Positions 1 to 11,300 of a stretch of 64,000 nucleotides of DNA are shown piece after piece. Origin of the DNA: JAGDZR01 sp049115695 (GTDB taxonomy: Bacteria > Bacteroidota > Bacteroidia > Cytophagales > Cyclobacteriaceae); assembly GCA_049115695.1 (NCBI GenBank), contig JAGDZR010000006.1, forward strand, positions 434,001-498,000, given 5' to 3'. A model generated the notes under the pieces. The model saw nothing but the letters and a program-made list of their open reading frames with translations, was not told where the DNA came from and made no database searches. Within the stretch, counting starts at the first letter, position 1, and each line of letters opens with the position of its first letter. A program made the translations under genes and the position numbers.

Positions 1-1523
1 ATCCATGGGTAGTAAAGACCGATGAAAATGCGGAAATCACTTATCAAAATCCGATCATTCCTGGGTTTTATTCAGATCCTTCTGTTTGTCGGGTAGGTGA
101 TGATTATTACTTAATCACCAGCACATTCCAGTATTTTCCGGGTGTGCCCATTTTTCACAGCAAAGACCTAGTCAACTGGCAACAGATTGGGCATGCCATC
201 CATAAGAAGGAACAGATCCCTGAGAACCTCAATATTTTCGCCGCAACGCTGAGGTACAACGATGGTACATTCTATATGATCACCACCAATGTGAGTACCA
301 AAGGAAACTTCTATGTGACTGCAACCAATCCGGCTGGCCCCTGGTCCGACCCTATCTGGATAGACGCACCTGGAATCGATCCCGACCTATTCTTTGATGA
401 TGATGGCAGAGCTTATGTGATCTCCTCTCCTTTTGAATTGATGGAGATTGACATCAAAACAGGAAAGTTATTGAGTGAGAAAAAGAAAGTATGGAACAGT
501 ACCGGAGGTCGCTATCCGGAAGCTCCACATATCTATAAAAAAGACGGTTTCTACTACCTGATGGCGGCTGAGGGAGGTACTGAGGAAGCCCATCACATTA
601 CCATTGCGAGAAGTCACAATATCTGGGGACCGTATATTGACAACCCAGCCAACCCTATCGTCTATCATGCTAATGTGGCAGGCATGGGAATACCGATTGG
701 AGGTGTTGGACATGGCGATATCATCCAGGCGCACGATGATAGCTGGTGGATCGTTTTCCATGGCTACCGCAGTGTTGCTGGCTATCCACCCCATCATACG
801 CTGGGCAGAGAAACATGTCTTGCACCTGTCACCTGGACAAAAGGCACCTGGCCTGTCGTAAACGGAAATGGTACAGTCAATATTGATATGCGAGTGCCTA
901 CACTACCTCAAAAGCCTTTTGAACCTAAACCTGCCAGAACTGAATTCAACGAAGCACTAGGATTGGAATGGAACTACAAGCAGCCCCCGAGTGAAGAAAA
1001 CTATTCCCTTAACACGAAAAAAGGAACACTGACACTCAAAGGCGCTGCACTCAAACTAGGCGATGAGGGAAATCCCACTTATGTAGGGAGAAGACAGACC
1101 AATATCAAATTCTCAGCTAGTACCAGTATCCAATTTGATCCCAAAAATGAAAACGAGGAAGCCGGCCTGATCCTTGAAAACAACAACTCTCATTTTGACA
1201 TTATGATCTCGACTAAGAATGAGCAGAGATATCTGGTGGTCAAACTGCAGTTTGGTCAGACCACCTTTATGTCGGATGAGTTTGCGCTTGAACCTGGTCC
1301 AGTAGATTTGAAAGTAGAAAGTACCGGGCCTGAATACACATTTTCATTCCGTCAAGGAAACAATGACTACCAGCAAGTACAAAAAGCAGATGCCAAGTTC
1401 CTGAGCACAGAGACCGTCGGTTGGTTCACAGGAGTCTACGTTGGGTTGTACGCAACAGGAAATGGAACGACATCTAAGGCTGATGCAGTCTATGATTGGT
1501 TTGAGTATGTAGGAAATAATTAA
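1..1523 (+). CDS. GH43 family glycosidase (5' partial)
   Basis: The reading frame is open to the first base of the window, so the N-terminus is missing; the GTG at 144 is internal. The sequence reads NPIIPGFYSDPSV just before that point, the usual start of a GH43 five-bladed propeller, with the Asp of YSDPS as catalytic base. IDPDLFFDDDG carries the second Asp and RYPEAPHIY carries the likely acid Glu. The last ~190 residues form a beta-sandwich-like tail as in the GH43 beta-xylosidase/arabinofuranosidase branch. Likely role: exo-acting removal of xylose or arabinose from plant or algal xylan-type glycans, probably exported. It is on the opposite strand to the mannan locus and more likely belongs to a cluster upstream of the window. 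Family is firm; substrate is inferred. Confidence 0.88.
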   Translation, partial: PWVVKTDENAEITYQNPIIPGFYSDPSVCRVGDDYYLITSTFQYFPGVPIFHSKDLVNWQQIGHAIHKKEQIPENLNIFAATLRYNDGTFYMITTNVSTKGNFYVTATNPAGPWSDPIWIDAPGIDPDLFFDDDGRAYVISSPFELMEIDIKTGKLLSEKKKVWNSTGGRYPEAPHIYKKDGFYYLMAAEGGTEEAHHITIARSHNIWGPYIDNPANPIVYHANVAGMGIPIGGVGHGDIIQAHDDSWWIVFHGYRSVAGYPPHHTLGRETCLAPVTWTKGTWPVVNGNGTVNIDMRVPTLPQKPFEPKPARTEFNEALGLEWNYKQPPSEENYSLNTKKGTLTLKGAALKLGDEGNPTYVGRRQTNIKFSASTSIQFDPKNENEEAGLILENNNSHFDIMISTKNEQRYLVVKLQFGQTTFMSDEFALEPGPVDLKVESTGPEYTFSFRQGNNDYQQVQKADAKFLSTETVGWFTGVYVGLYATGNGTTSKADAVYDWFEYVGNN

Positions 1524-1629
1524 TTCATACGTTGGCAATAGATGCCGTCATCGCAACGTAACGCGGCGATCAGCGATATTGGTAATTTCTTCAATACGCA
1601 TGCTAGGACGTATGACTTAAATATTGAAT

Positions 1630-1983
1630 ATGATCAACCATCTTGAAGTGTACTACGACAAACAACCAGAACCAAATCGGGGTTGTTTGCTAGCACTCCG
1701 TAAAATCATTTTGGACCAAGACCCACACATTACTGAAACTCAGAAATGGGGTATGCCTTGTTTCTGTTATGGTAAAAAACCTTGCCTATATCTCTGGGTA
1801 GACAAGAAGACCAAAGAACCCTATATCCTGGTGGTTGAAGGTAAGCTCATTCGTCATCCCCTTCTGGAAGAAGGAGATCGGGCTAAAATGAAAATCTTTC
1901 GAGTCAACCCTAATGAAGATTTACCCCTTGAGTCCATTTATGAATTGCTGAACGAAGTTTTAGCAATCTGTCGTGCTCGATAA
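1630..1983 (+). CDS. DUF1801 domain protein
   Basis: Small soluble protein of about 117 residues. The hallmarks of the DUF1801 (YdhG-like) fold are visible: an N-terminal helix with LRKIIL, the TQKWGMPCFCYGKK segment (usually W-GMP-F), a strand with CLYLWV, and a C-terminal helix. The frame could begin at a TTG at 1624, but ATG at 1630 (MINHLEVYY) is more plausible. Members are often annotated as iron-chaperone-like on weak evidence; no reaction is known and I assign none. It stands alone between the GH43 gene and the cytochrome b561 gene. A distant family member occurs at 60933-61388. Confidence 0.75.
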   Translation: MINHLEVYYDKQPEPNRGCLLALRKIILDQDPHITETQKWGMPCFCYGKKPCLYLWVDKKTKEPYILVVEGKLIRHPLLEEGDRAKMKIFRVNPNEDLPLESIYELLNEVLAICRAR

Positions 1984-2057
1984 GTCATATTAGACACTTG
2001 TTCACCGCAAGAAACCCTTCTACTTTGCATCTAAAGTGCTAGCAAATCGGATTGACT

Positions 2058-2600
2058 ATGAGCAACAAGGTAATAGAGACTGAAAATTACAGCGTTAGAA
2101 CAGTTTGGATACACTGGGTGTCAGCACTTCTCATCTTTGGGCTGATTTACACCGGAATCAATATGGAGCATGGAGATCACAATCTTCAAAAATTCAACCT
2201 TTACAAAACCCATTTTACATTCGGTATTACCGTTTTCCTGCTAACTATCTGGAGGACAATTGCACTCATGTCCGATGTGCGGCCCACCCCCTTGTACAAG
2301 GAGAAGTCTTTTCATCAACGCTTCATCTCATTTGTTCACTATGCTTTTTATGTAGTGATCATATGGATGTGTATTTCTGGAATTGCATCGCTCTTTCTGG
2401 AAGGCATTTTTCCGTCTCTGATTAGCGGCAAGTTTGAAGAGCTACCAGAAATAGTAGCTGACGGGTTTCATCCCATCATGTTGTCTCATCACATTGTTGC
2501 CAAACTGGTATTTCTACTACTCATCTTTCACATCGTCGGATTTATGATTCATTTAATCCGTAAGAAGGAAAATACCTTTAAGCGCATTTGGTATAAGTAA
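2058..2600 (+). CDS. Cytochrome b561 family membrane protein
   Basis: About 180 residues with four hydrophobic helices and histidines placed as in bacterial di-haem cytochrome b561: the IHW near the start of helix 1, YKTHF, FVHYAFY and the SHHIVAKL/IFHIVGF pair in the last helix. It would pass electrons across the inner membrane between a quinol or flavoprotein donor and a periplasmic acceptor. ATG at 2058 is preferred over the TTG two codons earlier. The next gene, a flavoprotein of the siderophore-interacting type, follows after 45 bases on the same strand, so the two are probably co-transcribed and may be redox partners; that link is inference. Confidence 0.85.
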   Translation: MSNKVIETENYSVRTVWIHWVSALLIFGLIYTGINMEHGDHNLQKFNLYKTHFTFGITVFLLTIWRTIALMSDVRPTPLYKEKSFHQRFISFVHYAFYVVIIWMCISGIASLFLEGIFPSLISGKFEELPEIVADGFHPIMLSHHIVAKLVFLLLIFHIVGFMIHLIRKKENTFKRIWYK

Positions 2601-2645
2601 TCCTGCTGTTAAAACATAATTACCCCCTGAGACGACTGTTACTGT

Positions 2646-3359
2646 ATGATTGAAAAAGTACTTAAGAAAATACTCAATCGCGGGAAAATCATTCACAAGG
2701 AACTCATCGCTACAGATGTCTATTCTTTTACGATTCAAAGTCCCAAGATCCAGCATATCAAATACTTGACTGGACAGCACATTCGGGTATTTTTTGGGGA
2801 CAAGTCTGACGTTTCTGGTAAAGACAACATACGTACCTACTCCATATGGGAAATCAATCACGAAAAAGGCACTATTCGGGTCGGAGCTTGCTGTCACACA
2901 AGTGGTCCAGGTAGCCATTGGATTAAAGAAATCAAAGTAGGTGATGAGGTATTCTTTTCGAGCCCGAAAGGTAAGTTCACGCTTGATACGTCATTCGATA
3001 AGTATATTTTCTTAGGTGATAGTTCAGCACTGGCTCATCTTTATGAACTACATCGAAATCTACCTAACGGTAAAAAAATCAAAGGCATTATTTATGCTAA
3101 CCAAAAGAATGATCTATTTCCTGATATCAAAGGAACCATGCCTTTTGCATTCTATGAATTTGAGGGAGACCTATCTTCCGGCATCATCAATCTATTAGCA
3201 GATGGCATGACGATTGATGATTCGACTGTGGTCTACATCGGTGGTGATGGGCGAGTTTGTGTTGCACTCAATAACAATCTGATCAGGGAAAAGAAAATGA
3301 GCCGAAAGCAAATCAAGACAAAACCCTTCTGGATGCCCGGCAAAAAAGGACTGGAGTGA
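2646..3359 (+). CDS. Siderophore-interacting-type FAD-binding reductase
   Basis: 237 residues with the SIP/ViuB architecture: an N-terminal FAD-binding barrel with RTYSIW (flavin contact) and the GPGSHWI loop, then a C-terminal NAD(P)H-binding-like half (YIFLGDSSALAHL), ending in the characteristic KPFWMPGKKGLE tail. Family members reduce ferric siderophores in the cytoplasm. No siderophore receptor or synthesis gene is nearby. The adjoining cytochrome b561 suggests it may act as a general flavin electron donor. ATG at 2646 has no competing upstream start. Family assignment is strong; physiological substrate is unknown. Confidence 0.85.
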   Translation: MIEKVLKKILNRGKIIHKELIATDVYSFTIQSPKIQHIKYLTGQHIRVFFGDKSDVSGKDNIRTYSIWEINHEKGTIRVGACCHTSGPGSHWIKEIKVGDEVFFSSPKGKFTLDTSFDKYIFLGDSSALAHLYELHRNLPNGKKIKGIIYANQKNDLFPDIKGTMPFAFYEFEGDLSSGIINLLADGMTIDDSTVVYIGGDGRVCVALNNNLIREKKMSRKQIKTKPFWMPGKKGLE

Positions 3360-3466
3360 AGAATGCCCTTTTCTTCAGGGCTCCTATGCGTCTCCCAAAA
3401 CCCTGAACTAGAGTGTATTCGATATTTTTTAAGTAATTTCTAATCTTGAAATGTTAGAAAAGACCT

Positions 3467-5269
3467 ATGAATCACTATATCACACTCATCGTATTAGTCA
3501 TATGCGTCATTTTTTATCACTCATGCTCTCAGCCTTCTAAAGGAGAAATCCTTTACAATAATTCTTGTGCTGCATGCCATAGCGACAATGGACTTAGTCG
3601 AGCACCAGGCTGGATACATTTAAGTGCCATGACTCCAAGGAGTATCGTGGCTGCCTTAGAAACTGGCAAGATGCAGGTCCAGGGAGACTCCCTTAGCAAA
3701 GAAGAGAAAATAACATTGGCTCAGTTCATTACAGGTCGGTCCTATATAACTGAACGTCGACCGCTGGACTATTGTAACAGTGATGAACCCATTGGCGAGG
3801 TGAAACACTTTGGATGGGGAGGAAACGCCGAAAGCACAGGGTGGATAGCAGATTCCATCGCACAACTATCAAAAGACCAGGTACCAAATTTGAAACTCAA
3901 GTGGGCATTTGGATTTGAGGGCGGTACCATTTCAAGATCAAAACCCACGGTTATCGGTAACTATCTCATATTTGGCAGTCAGTTTGGGGAGGTGTATTGT
4001 TTGAACAAGGAAACTGGATGCGTCAGATGGATGTTTGAGGCAGACGCAAATGTCAGGGGTGGAATTGCAATCAGTCAAGATATTGACAATGAGAAAAGCG
4101 TGTACCTGGCAGATTATGGAGGCAATACCTATGCCCTCAAAGCAAACTCTGGTGAACTCATATGGAAAACCAATGTGAAAAACGATCCTAACAACGCCGT
4201 AACTGGAACACCAGCATATTTCGATAGCATAGTCTACGTCCCCATGACTTCTATGGAAGTGGTGACGGCAGGAAACGATTATTATGAATGTTGTTCCTCT
4301 TCTGGTCAGCTAGTTGCTATAAATGCAGTCTCTGGAAAGGAAGTTTGGCGTCATCGCGTAGAGAAGGCGGCTACTGAACAAGGTGTCAACGCCGTGGGCG
4401 TAAAAAGATTCGGACCCTCAGGGTCCCCTGTCTGGAGTAGTCCTACAATAGATACGAAAAGAGGCCTCATTTATATGGGTACCGGAGAAAACTACTCAAA
4501 CCCAACTAGTACAAGTTCTGATGCCATTCAGGCGCTTGATCTAAAAACCGGTGAATTGAAATGGAACTATCAGGCCACCAGTAAGGATGCCTATATCGTA
4601 GCATGCACCGAACCCAACGCTGCTAATTGTCCAGATCCTCCAGGACCGGATGTAGATTTTGGAATGGCTCCCCTTCTCACCACTCGCATGGACAGCACTG
4701 AAGTACTAATCGTCGGACAAAAGTCAGGTGTTGTGCATTGTCTAAACCCTGATACTGGAGAGCCCATTTGGAAAAAACGAATTGGTAGAGGCGGTGCACT
4801 AGGTGGTATTCACTGGGGCATGGCCACAGATGGCAAACTGGTCTATGCACCCAACTCAGATTGGCTTGAATATGGAAGTGACCCAGCATTCGACCCAAAT
4901 CCGGGACTCTTTGCACTGGACATGATGACTGGTGATATTGTCTGGCAATCTGTACCTAATCCAAGTCTTTGTAGTGGAAAGAACGGATGCTACAGCTCAA
5001 ATTCTGCTGCTCCAACGTTTATCCCTGGGATTGTATTTGCCGGGGCGCTTGATGGCTATGCCAGGGCTTATAATGCCAACGATGGTGAAATTCTTTGGGA
5101 GTTTGATACCGACAAATCCTTCGAAACAATTAATGGCATTCCAGGGCATGGAGGTGCCATTGATGGCCCAGGACCGGTTGTAGTCGATGGCATGGTTTAC
5201 TTCAACAGTGGCTATGGACTTTTTGGTCAGATGCCTGGAAATGTACTGCTTGCATTTGCTGCTGAATAG
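3467..5269 (+). CDS. PQQ-type beta-propeller dehydrogenase with N-terminal cytochrome c
   Basis: 600 residues. A signal peptide ends in a lipobox-like segment with Cys20, followed by one c-type haem site (CAACH, residues 34-38) with a short cytochrome c domain to about residue 90. The rest is an eight-bladed quinoprotein propeller with repeated units of the GxVYxLNxxTGxxxW kind. YYECCSSSGQLVAI carries vicinal cysteines, reminiscent of the adjacent-Cys ring of PQQ alcohol dehydrogenases. The fused haem domain resembles polyvinyl-alcohol-dehydrogenase-like quinohaemoproteins. It would oxidise an alcohol or sugar in the periplasm and pass electrons to a respiratory cytochrome. No PQQ biosynthesis gene is visible here. 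Substrate unknown. Confidence 0.82.
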   Translation: MNHYITLIVLVICVIFYHSCSQPSKGEILYNNSCAACHSDNGLSRAPGWIHLSAMTPRSIVAALETGKMQVQGDSLSKEEKITLAQFITGRSYITERRPLDYCNSDEPIGEVKHFGWGGNAESTGWIADSIAQLSKDQVPNLKLKWAFGFEGGTISRSKPTVIGNYLIFGSQFGEVYCLNKETGCVRWMFEADANVRGGIAISQDIDNEKSVYLADYGGNTYALKANSGELIWKTNVKNDPNNAVTGTPAYFDSIVYVPMTSMEVVTAGNDYYECCSSSGQLVAINAVSGKEVWRHRVEKAATEQGVNAVGVKRFGPSGSPVWSSPTIDTKRGLIYMGTGENYSNPTSTSSDAIQALDLKTGELKWNYQATSKDAYIVACTEPNAANCPDPPGPDVDFGMAPLLTTRMDSTEVLIVGQKSGVVHCLNPDTGEPIWKKRIGRGGALGGIHWGMATDGKLVYAPNSDWLEYGSDPAFDPNPGLFALDMMTGDIVWQSVPNPSLCSGKNGCYSSNSAAPTFIPGIVFAGALDGYARAYNANDGEILWEFDTDKSFETINGIPGHGGAIDGPGPVVVDGMVYFNSGYGLFGQMPGNVLLAFAAE

Positions 5270-5315
5270 TCTATTGGGCAATTAAAGACTTGTTCTCAAC
5301 TTGACAACCGACAAA

Positions 5316-5356
5316 GTGACATTGTCACAAAAAAAAAGGCAGCCAGAGCTGCCTTT
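5316..5356 (-). terminator. Intrinsic terminator of the giant surface-protein gene
   Basis: A perfect 9-bp stem (AAAGGCAGC / GCTGCCTTT, 5335-5343 and 5348-5356) with a 4-base loop lies 31 bases beyond the stop codon of the minus-strand giant gene. Read on the minus strand it is followed by a run of nine T (A-run at 5329-5337), the classic rho-independent form. A second small stem (GTGAC/GTCAC, 5316-5328) follows. It also sits just after the plus-strand PQQ gene, so it may act in both directions, more weakly on the plus side. Confidence 0.85.
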
Positions 5357-5386
5357 CCAAATACCACAAATTACTTTATGCCTACC

Positions 5387-8300
5387 TTATCTCTGGATAA
5401 GGATTTTTTGCTTTGCGGTACTCCGATCATTAGTTGTTGTGATCAAATAAGTTCCCGAGCTTAACGAGCTGACATCAATTTTTTCGTTAACACTCACTTG
5501 CTTCTCCATTAGCTTTCTGCCTTGCATGGTGTAAATGCTCATCATCGCTGTTCCCTGAACATTGCCAATCTTAATGAAATTGGTAGCTGGATTCGGATAG
5601 ACAGAAATGTTCATACTCATCTCCACTCCTAAAGTAGCTTCCGGTGCTGTCACCATGAATGAAACGGTTGCTGTATCAGCAAGAACATTATCATCTCCTG
5701 GTTGTATTGCCATAACAATTACTTCACCTTCGATTCCATTCAGGGTAATAGTGTTCCCGCTTATATTCGCAGGACCAGCGATTGAATAGTTAAGCTCAAG
5801 TCCGGAAGTACTGCTTGCAATTACATCAAAAGGATCATCCGTCGTTTGCTTATCATCAATGTCTTCAATGGTAACTATCTGATCAGCCTTTGCAACTTGT
5901 AAAACAAACGTATCTGAGGCTGATTCATACTCGGCATTACCCGCCTGACTGACGCTGATCTCAATGGTCCCAGCACCTTCTAGCGTAAGGAGATTGTCTT
6001 GTAAACTTCCGGGTCCACTTAGCACCTCCAACGTCACACTCAACCCTGAGCTGGCACTGGCATTGAGTTCTAACGGATCGTCTCCAAATGTTATAGCTCC
6101 AACATCCTCCAAACTGACAGTTTGTGATTTGATTGTAATTGCTGGCTGTGACACCTGAAATGAAGTCGTATCAGATGCTGAAATGTAATCATCATTCCCA
6201 ATTTGTTTTGCAATCACTACAACCGTCCCCTCATCTCCATTTAGAGAAACAAGATTGCCTTCAATATTTGCTGGTCCGGAGATTTCATAAGTAACAGAGA
6301 GACCTGACGAGGCATTTGTCGAAACACTGAAATCCTCATCAGTTGTCAGTTTGTCGTCAACGCTTTCAATTGTTACAGTCTGAGATGCTTTAGCAACAAC
6401 GAAAGACTGTGTAACCTGGGAAGCTGAACTGAAATGGTCATTACCGGATTGATCAGCAGCAATGGTAATATCACCAGCCCCAGTAATCGTAAGCGTATCG
6501 CCATTTAACTCTCCATTACCGGATACAACACTAAATGTTACATCCAACCCTGAACTGGCAGTAGCGCTTAATACAAATGATTCATCTCCATAAGTTTTAT
6601 CTGATAGAGCTTCTAAGGCGATGGTCTGGTCAGCTTTAGACACATTTAAAGTCCTTGTTACCTGATCAGCAGCATTGTAAGTAGCATCACCAACTTGATC
6701 AGCGGCTATGACAATATCACCAGCCCCTGTAATCGTAAGCGTATCACCATTTAGCTCTCCATTACCAGATACAACACTAAATGTTACATCCAGTCCTGAA
6801 CTAGCAGTTGCGCTTAGCACAAATGGTTCATCTCCATAAATTTTATCTGATAGAGCTTCGAAGGTGATGGTCTGGTCAGCTTTAGATACATTAAAAGTCC
6901 TTGATACCTGATCAGCGGCATTGTAGACCGCATCACCAACCTGATCAGCGGCTATGACAATATCACCAGTCCCAGTAATTGTAAGCGTATCACCACTTAA
7001 CTCTCCATTACCAGATACGACACTTAATGCTACATTCAAACCTGAACTAGCAGTTGCGCTTAGCACAAATGGTTCATCTCCATAAGTTTTATCTGATAGA
7101 GCTTCGAAGGTGATGGTCTGATCGGCTTTTGCCACCTCAAATGATTGAGAAACCTGCTCGGCTGCATTATAGTGGTCATCTCCTGATTGGTCTGCGGCGA
7201 CATTGACTGTACCCGCACCTGTAATGGTGAGAGTATCACCGCTTACAGTGGCATTTCCGCTGACTATGCTGAAGCTGACATCCAAATCAGAGCTGGAGGT
7301 AGCAGAAAGTACAAATTCATCATCTCCATAAGCCTTATCTGATAGTGCCTCGAAGGTAATCGTTTGGTCAGCTTTGTCAACGGTGAATGATTTTGTGACC
7401 TGTGAGGCTGCATTGTAATAGTCGTCACCCAATTGATCAGCAGAGATGGTAACTTCCCCAACACCAGTTATCATCACTGTGTCATCTACAATATTGGCTG
7501 ATCCACTGACAACCGCATAAGTAACTCCCAAACCTGAACTAGCTGAAGCGCTTACCTTGAACTTCTCGCCATACTGATAATCGGCAATGGAATCAAGATC
7601 AATAGTCTGATCTGCTTTTGAAGAATTGAAAGTACGCTGAACTTGATCGGCAGCATTGTAATTTGCATTTCCAGACTGATCTGCTGAGATAACTATTTCT
7701 CCCACTCCATTGATGATCACACTGTCTCCTTCAATACTCGCAGGGCCCGAAACTACGGCAAAGGTCACGTCCAGACTGGAAGTTGCCGAGGCAACTAATT
7801 TGAACCGATCACCATACTTATAATCTGCAATAGAATCGAAAGTGACCGTTTGATCCAGCATTTCAAATACATCGTTTACAGTAATAATGATCTCCTCTTC
7901 AAATGTTCCACCATTTCCATCATCGGTACGTATCCTGATTTCAAGTTCATTCAATGTCTCATAATCAAATGACTCATTGGCCTTCAACTCGCTACCTGTG
8001 ATACTGAATTTATCATTGTGAGTATCTCCAGTTCCAGTCGCTAACTCATAGGAATGGGTATCCGTATCGTCCTCATCAGTAGTTGACAAAGTAGCTACTA
8101 CTGCATCCACATCATTATTTTCGTCAATAGACTGAGATGACAAAGAAATGTCTGAAGGCTCATCATTATCATCAGTAACTGTCAAGACTAATGGGAATGC
8201 TGCTACTATCCCGGCTCCATCATCAGATTGTACCCGGATGCTCAAACTGCTATTGCTTTCGAAATTGATCACTCCATTCACTTGGAGTTCATCTCCAGCT

Positions 8301-11300
8301 ATGCTAAACAATGTATTGTCAGCATCGCCTTCTCCGCTCACCAACGTATAGGTATAGCTTCCGCTCAAATCTTCTCCTATGGTACTAAATGTTTCTACTG
8401 TAGTGCCTATTTCAAGATTTTCAACCAATGATCCATCTGTGATTTCGATAGATGTAATCATAGGATCCAGGTCATTGATACTAATCGCAAAATCGTTTGA
8501 GTAGGTCAAGCCATCTTTATCAGTTACTCCAAGACGAATAGCATATGAGTTCTTTGTTTCATAGTCAAATATCTCATTGGTAATCAGCTGACCATTCACA
8601 ATGTCGAAACTCGCGTTATCTGTGTCTCCCCCTCCAGCTACAAGTGTATAAGAATGCGACTCATTGAGATCTTCATCTTGAGCTGATAAGTTTCCTACCA
8701 CCGTGCCGATCACAGATGTTTCATCAACATTTGCATTGTCCAGAACAATCTCTGTTGGGGCCTCAGCTACATCGGTGATGTTGATAGTAAATGATTGTTC
8801 GAAAACACCACCATTTCCATCGTTGGTTTCCACTAATATTTCAAGCGGATCTTGGTCCTCTTCATAGCTGAAAGCATCATTCACTTCGAGCAGGTCACCA
8901 TTGATGTTAAATCGATCATTGTCGTTTTCTCCATCTACAAATGAGTACGTAAATGTCTCTCCCTCATCCTCATCAACGGAGCTAAATGAACCAATCTGTG
9001 AGGCAATCGCACTATTCTCTGCCACATCATTGGCCGACAGTTCAATACCCGTTGGGGCTTCTGAAATATCATTGACAAAAATCTGAATGTTTCCTTCATA
9101 AGTAAGTCCTCCTGCATCAGTTGTCTTTACTCTTATAGTTAATTCCTCAGCTTCTTCATGATTGAATGTGCCATTGGTTTTGAGCAAGCCTGATTCAATG
9201 GTAAACAGATCATTGTGATCACTACCGTCTCCCGATACTAATTCATAACTAAACGTATCTCCATCATCCTGATCTTCGGATGCCAATGAGCCCAAGCTTG
9301 TTCCACTCTCGGTGTTTTCATCAAAATCGATTTCATCGGATCCATCAACGTTGACATCAGTTGGCTGCTCATTTACATCCGCAATTGATATGCTCAATTC
9401 GGCATCAAACGTTCCACCATTTTGATCGTCAGTTCGTACTCTTATCAAGTAAGTATCATCAGATTCATGATCAAAAACTGTAGAAGTGTATAATACATTG
9501 TCAGTAATGTAGAAAGAGGCATTATCCTCGTCTCCAGTTCCCGCCACAAGTGTATAGCTGTGACTTTGCCCTTCATCCAGGTCAGTCGTACTGAATTCAA
9601 TCACAACATCATCTATGGCGTTGTTCTCACCGATTGAGCCATCATCCATTGTGATCTCTGTCGGGGTGTTATTGTTGATTGTTAGGGTGCCATGATTGAG
9701 CACAAAATCGTATTTATCATCTGTCTCAGTAGATATCGTAATGGCATAATCACCAGAATTGGACCCCTGCTCCGCCAAGGTGCTGGCAGTATGTGCATTC
9801 GTAAGGTCAGATGCGTCATCATCATTTTCGAAATCACCATATGTGATATTGAAAGTAGGTATTTCTTCACCCCACTCAATTTCTTCATCATCTACATAGA
9901 CTGCCAGCTCTGCTTTCTCAATAGTAAGTGATCTCACTACGTCTTGAGCAGCTTCATAGATGGCAGATCCAGACTGACTGGCTGTAATATCTACAGTACC
10001 AGTCTTGTGTATAGTTACTTCATCATCAGAGATGCTTGCAATAGTCGGATCAGAACTTTCATATTCAACATTCAATCCAGCAGCATCTGTTGATCCACCT
10101 AGCGTAAATGCAAGATCCCCGTAAGTTTTGTTGGTAAGAACACCAAATGTGATTTCCTGAGACACCTTCTTGGTGATGAAGTTCCATGTACTGTTTCCGA
10201 TAATATCAATTGGATTTCCTTCCTGATCTTCAATGCCATTTCTAATCACTACGTATAAATCTTCTTCCGGAGTAATAACCCCATCAGGAATATCGTATGT
10301 TACTGTATTGCCGTCCAGGACCGCTCCATTGAAACTCCAGGTCACACCAATCTGCTCATCATTGGTGGTCTTAAACATTTCGAAACTTCCCCCTGTCTGT
10401 AGCACTACAGTCTCTGAAAATGTAATTACCAAATCTGCATACAAATCCACTTCACTAGCATCATCGGCCGGACTTAAATTAGTTATCAGTGTCTTGGTTT
10501 TGAATGACCAGTCCCCTGCGGTTATCGCGGGTGCGTCGTTACCAAATTCATCTTCAACCGCACCAGCCAAAGCTTCGATATAGTAGTCTGTATCATAGAT
10601 TAGATTGAATGAAGGAGTTATGGTTACTATATTGTTAGTGATATCAACCCCAGACCCATCTACATCAAGGGTTTCAATCAGTTGCCCATCGCCTCTTCTC
10701 AGTAAATATGAACCCGTTCCTGCTACTAAATTTTCATCATAAGTCAGTGTAAATTCTGTATCGAGTTCAATATTTTCACTGTTATCACTAGGAGATTCGT
10801 TAGTCAATACTGGTGGGATCTCGTCCAAGTCAAGAATGGAAATTGCAATTACTTCTTCATAAGTTTCTCCCTGTTGATCATCTGCCTCAAGTCTGATATT
10901 TACAGGAACCAGTCCGGCATTATCAAAAGCTTCATAGTCAAACAAATAATTGGTTTTCAGTTCATTAGTAGCCTGATCAACATAAAACAGATAATTGTAC
11001 GCACTGTTTTCTCCTGAAACCAAACTAAACACCATCTCATCTCCATTGGGATCTGTTCCTGAAATAGTCCCAACTACGCTACCCACAGGTAGATTTTCAT
11101 CTATTTCGGTCGAAGTGAGTGCAATATCTGTTGGTGCTACATTGGCTTCCAAAACCGTAACCGTCCAATCCTCATCGACTGTAACATCTTCTGCAGTAAC
11201 AGTGTACACCACAGGTGAACTAAAATCCTGGGCTACTCCAGAAGCTGGGTCGGAACTCGCACCACCCGAAAGCGTAAACGTAGGTGTGAGAGAAGTCAGA

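Noticed and set aside
3364..3395. GCCCT...AGGGC hairpin after the siderophore-interacting gene
   Set aside because: Five-base stem without a T-run; not strong enough to call a terminator.
5630..7870. Regular repeats that could be taken for a CRISPR or satellite array
   Set aside because: The period is 243-258 bp, entirely inside one open frame, and each unit encodes an Ig-like domain; no short repeats with unique spacers.
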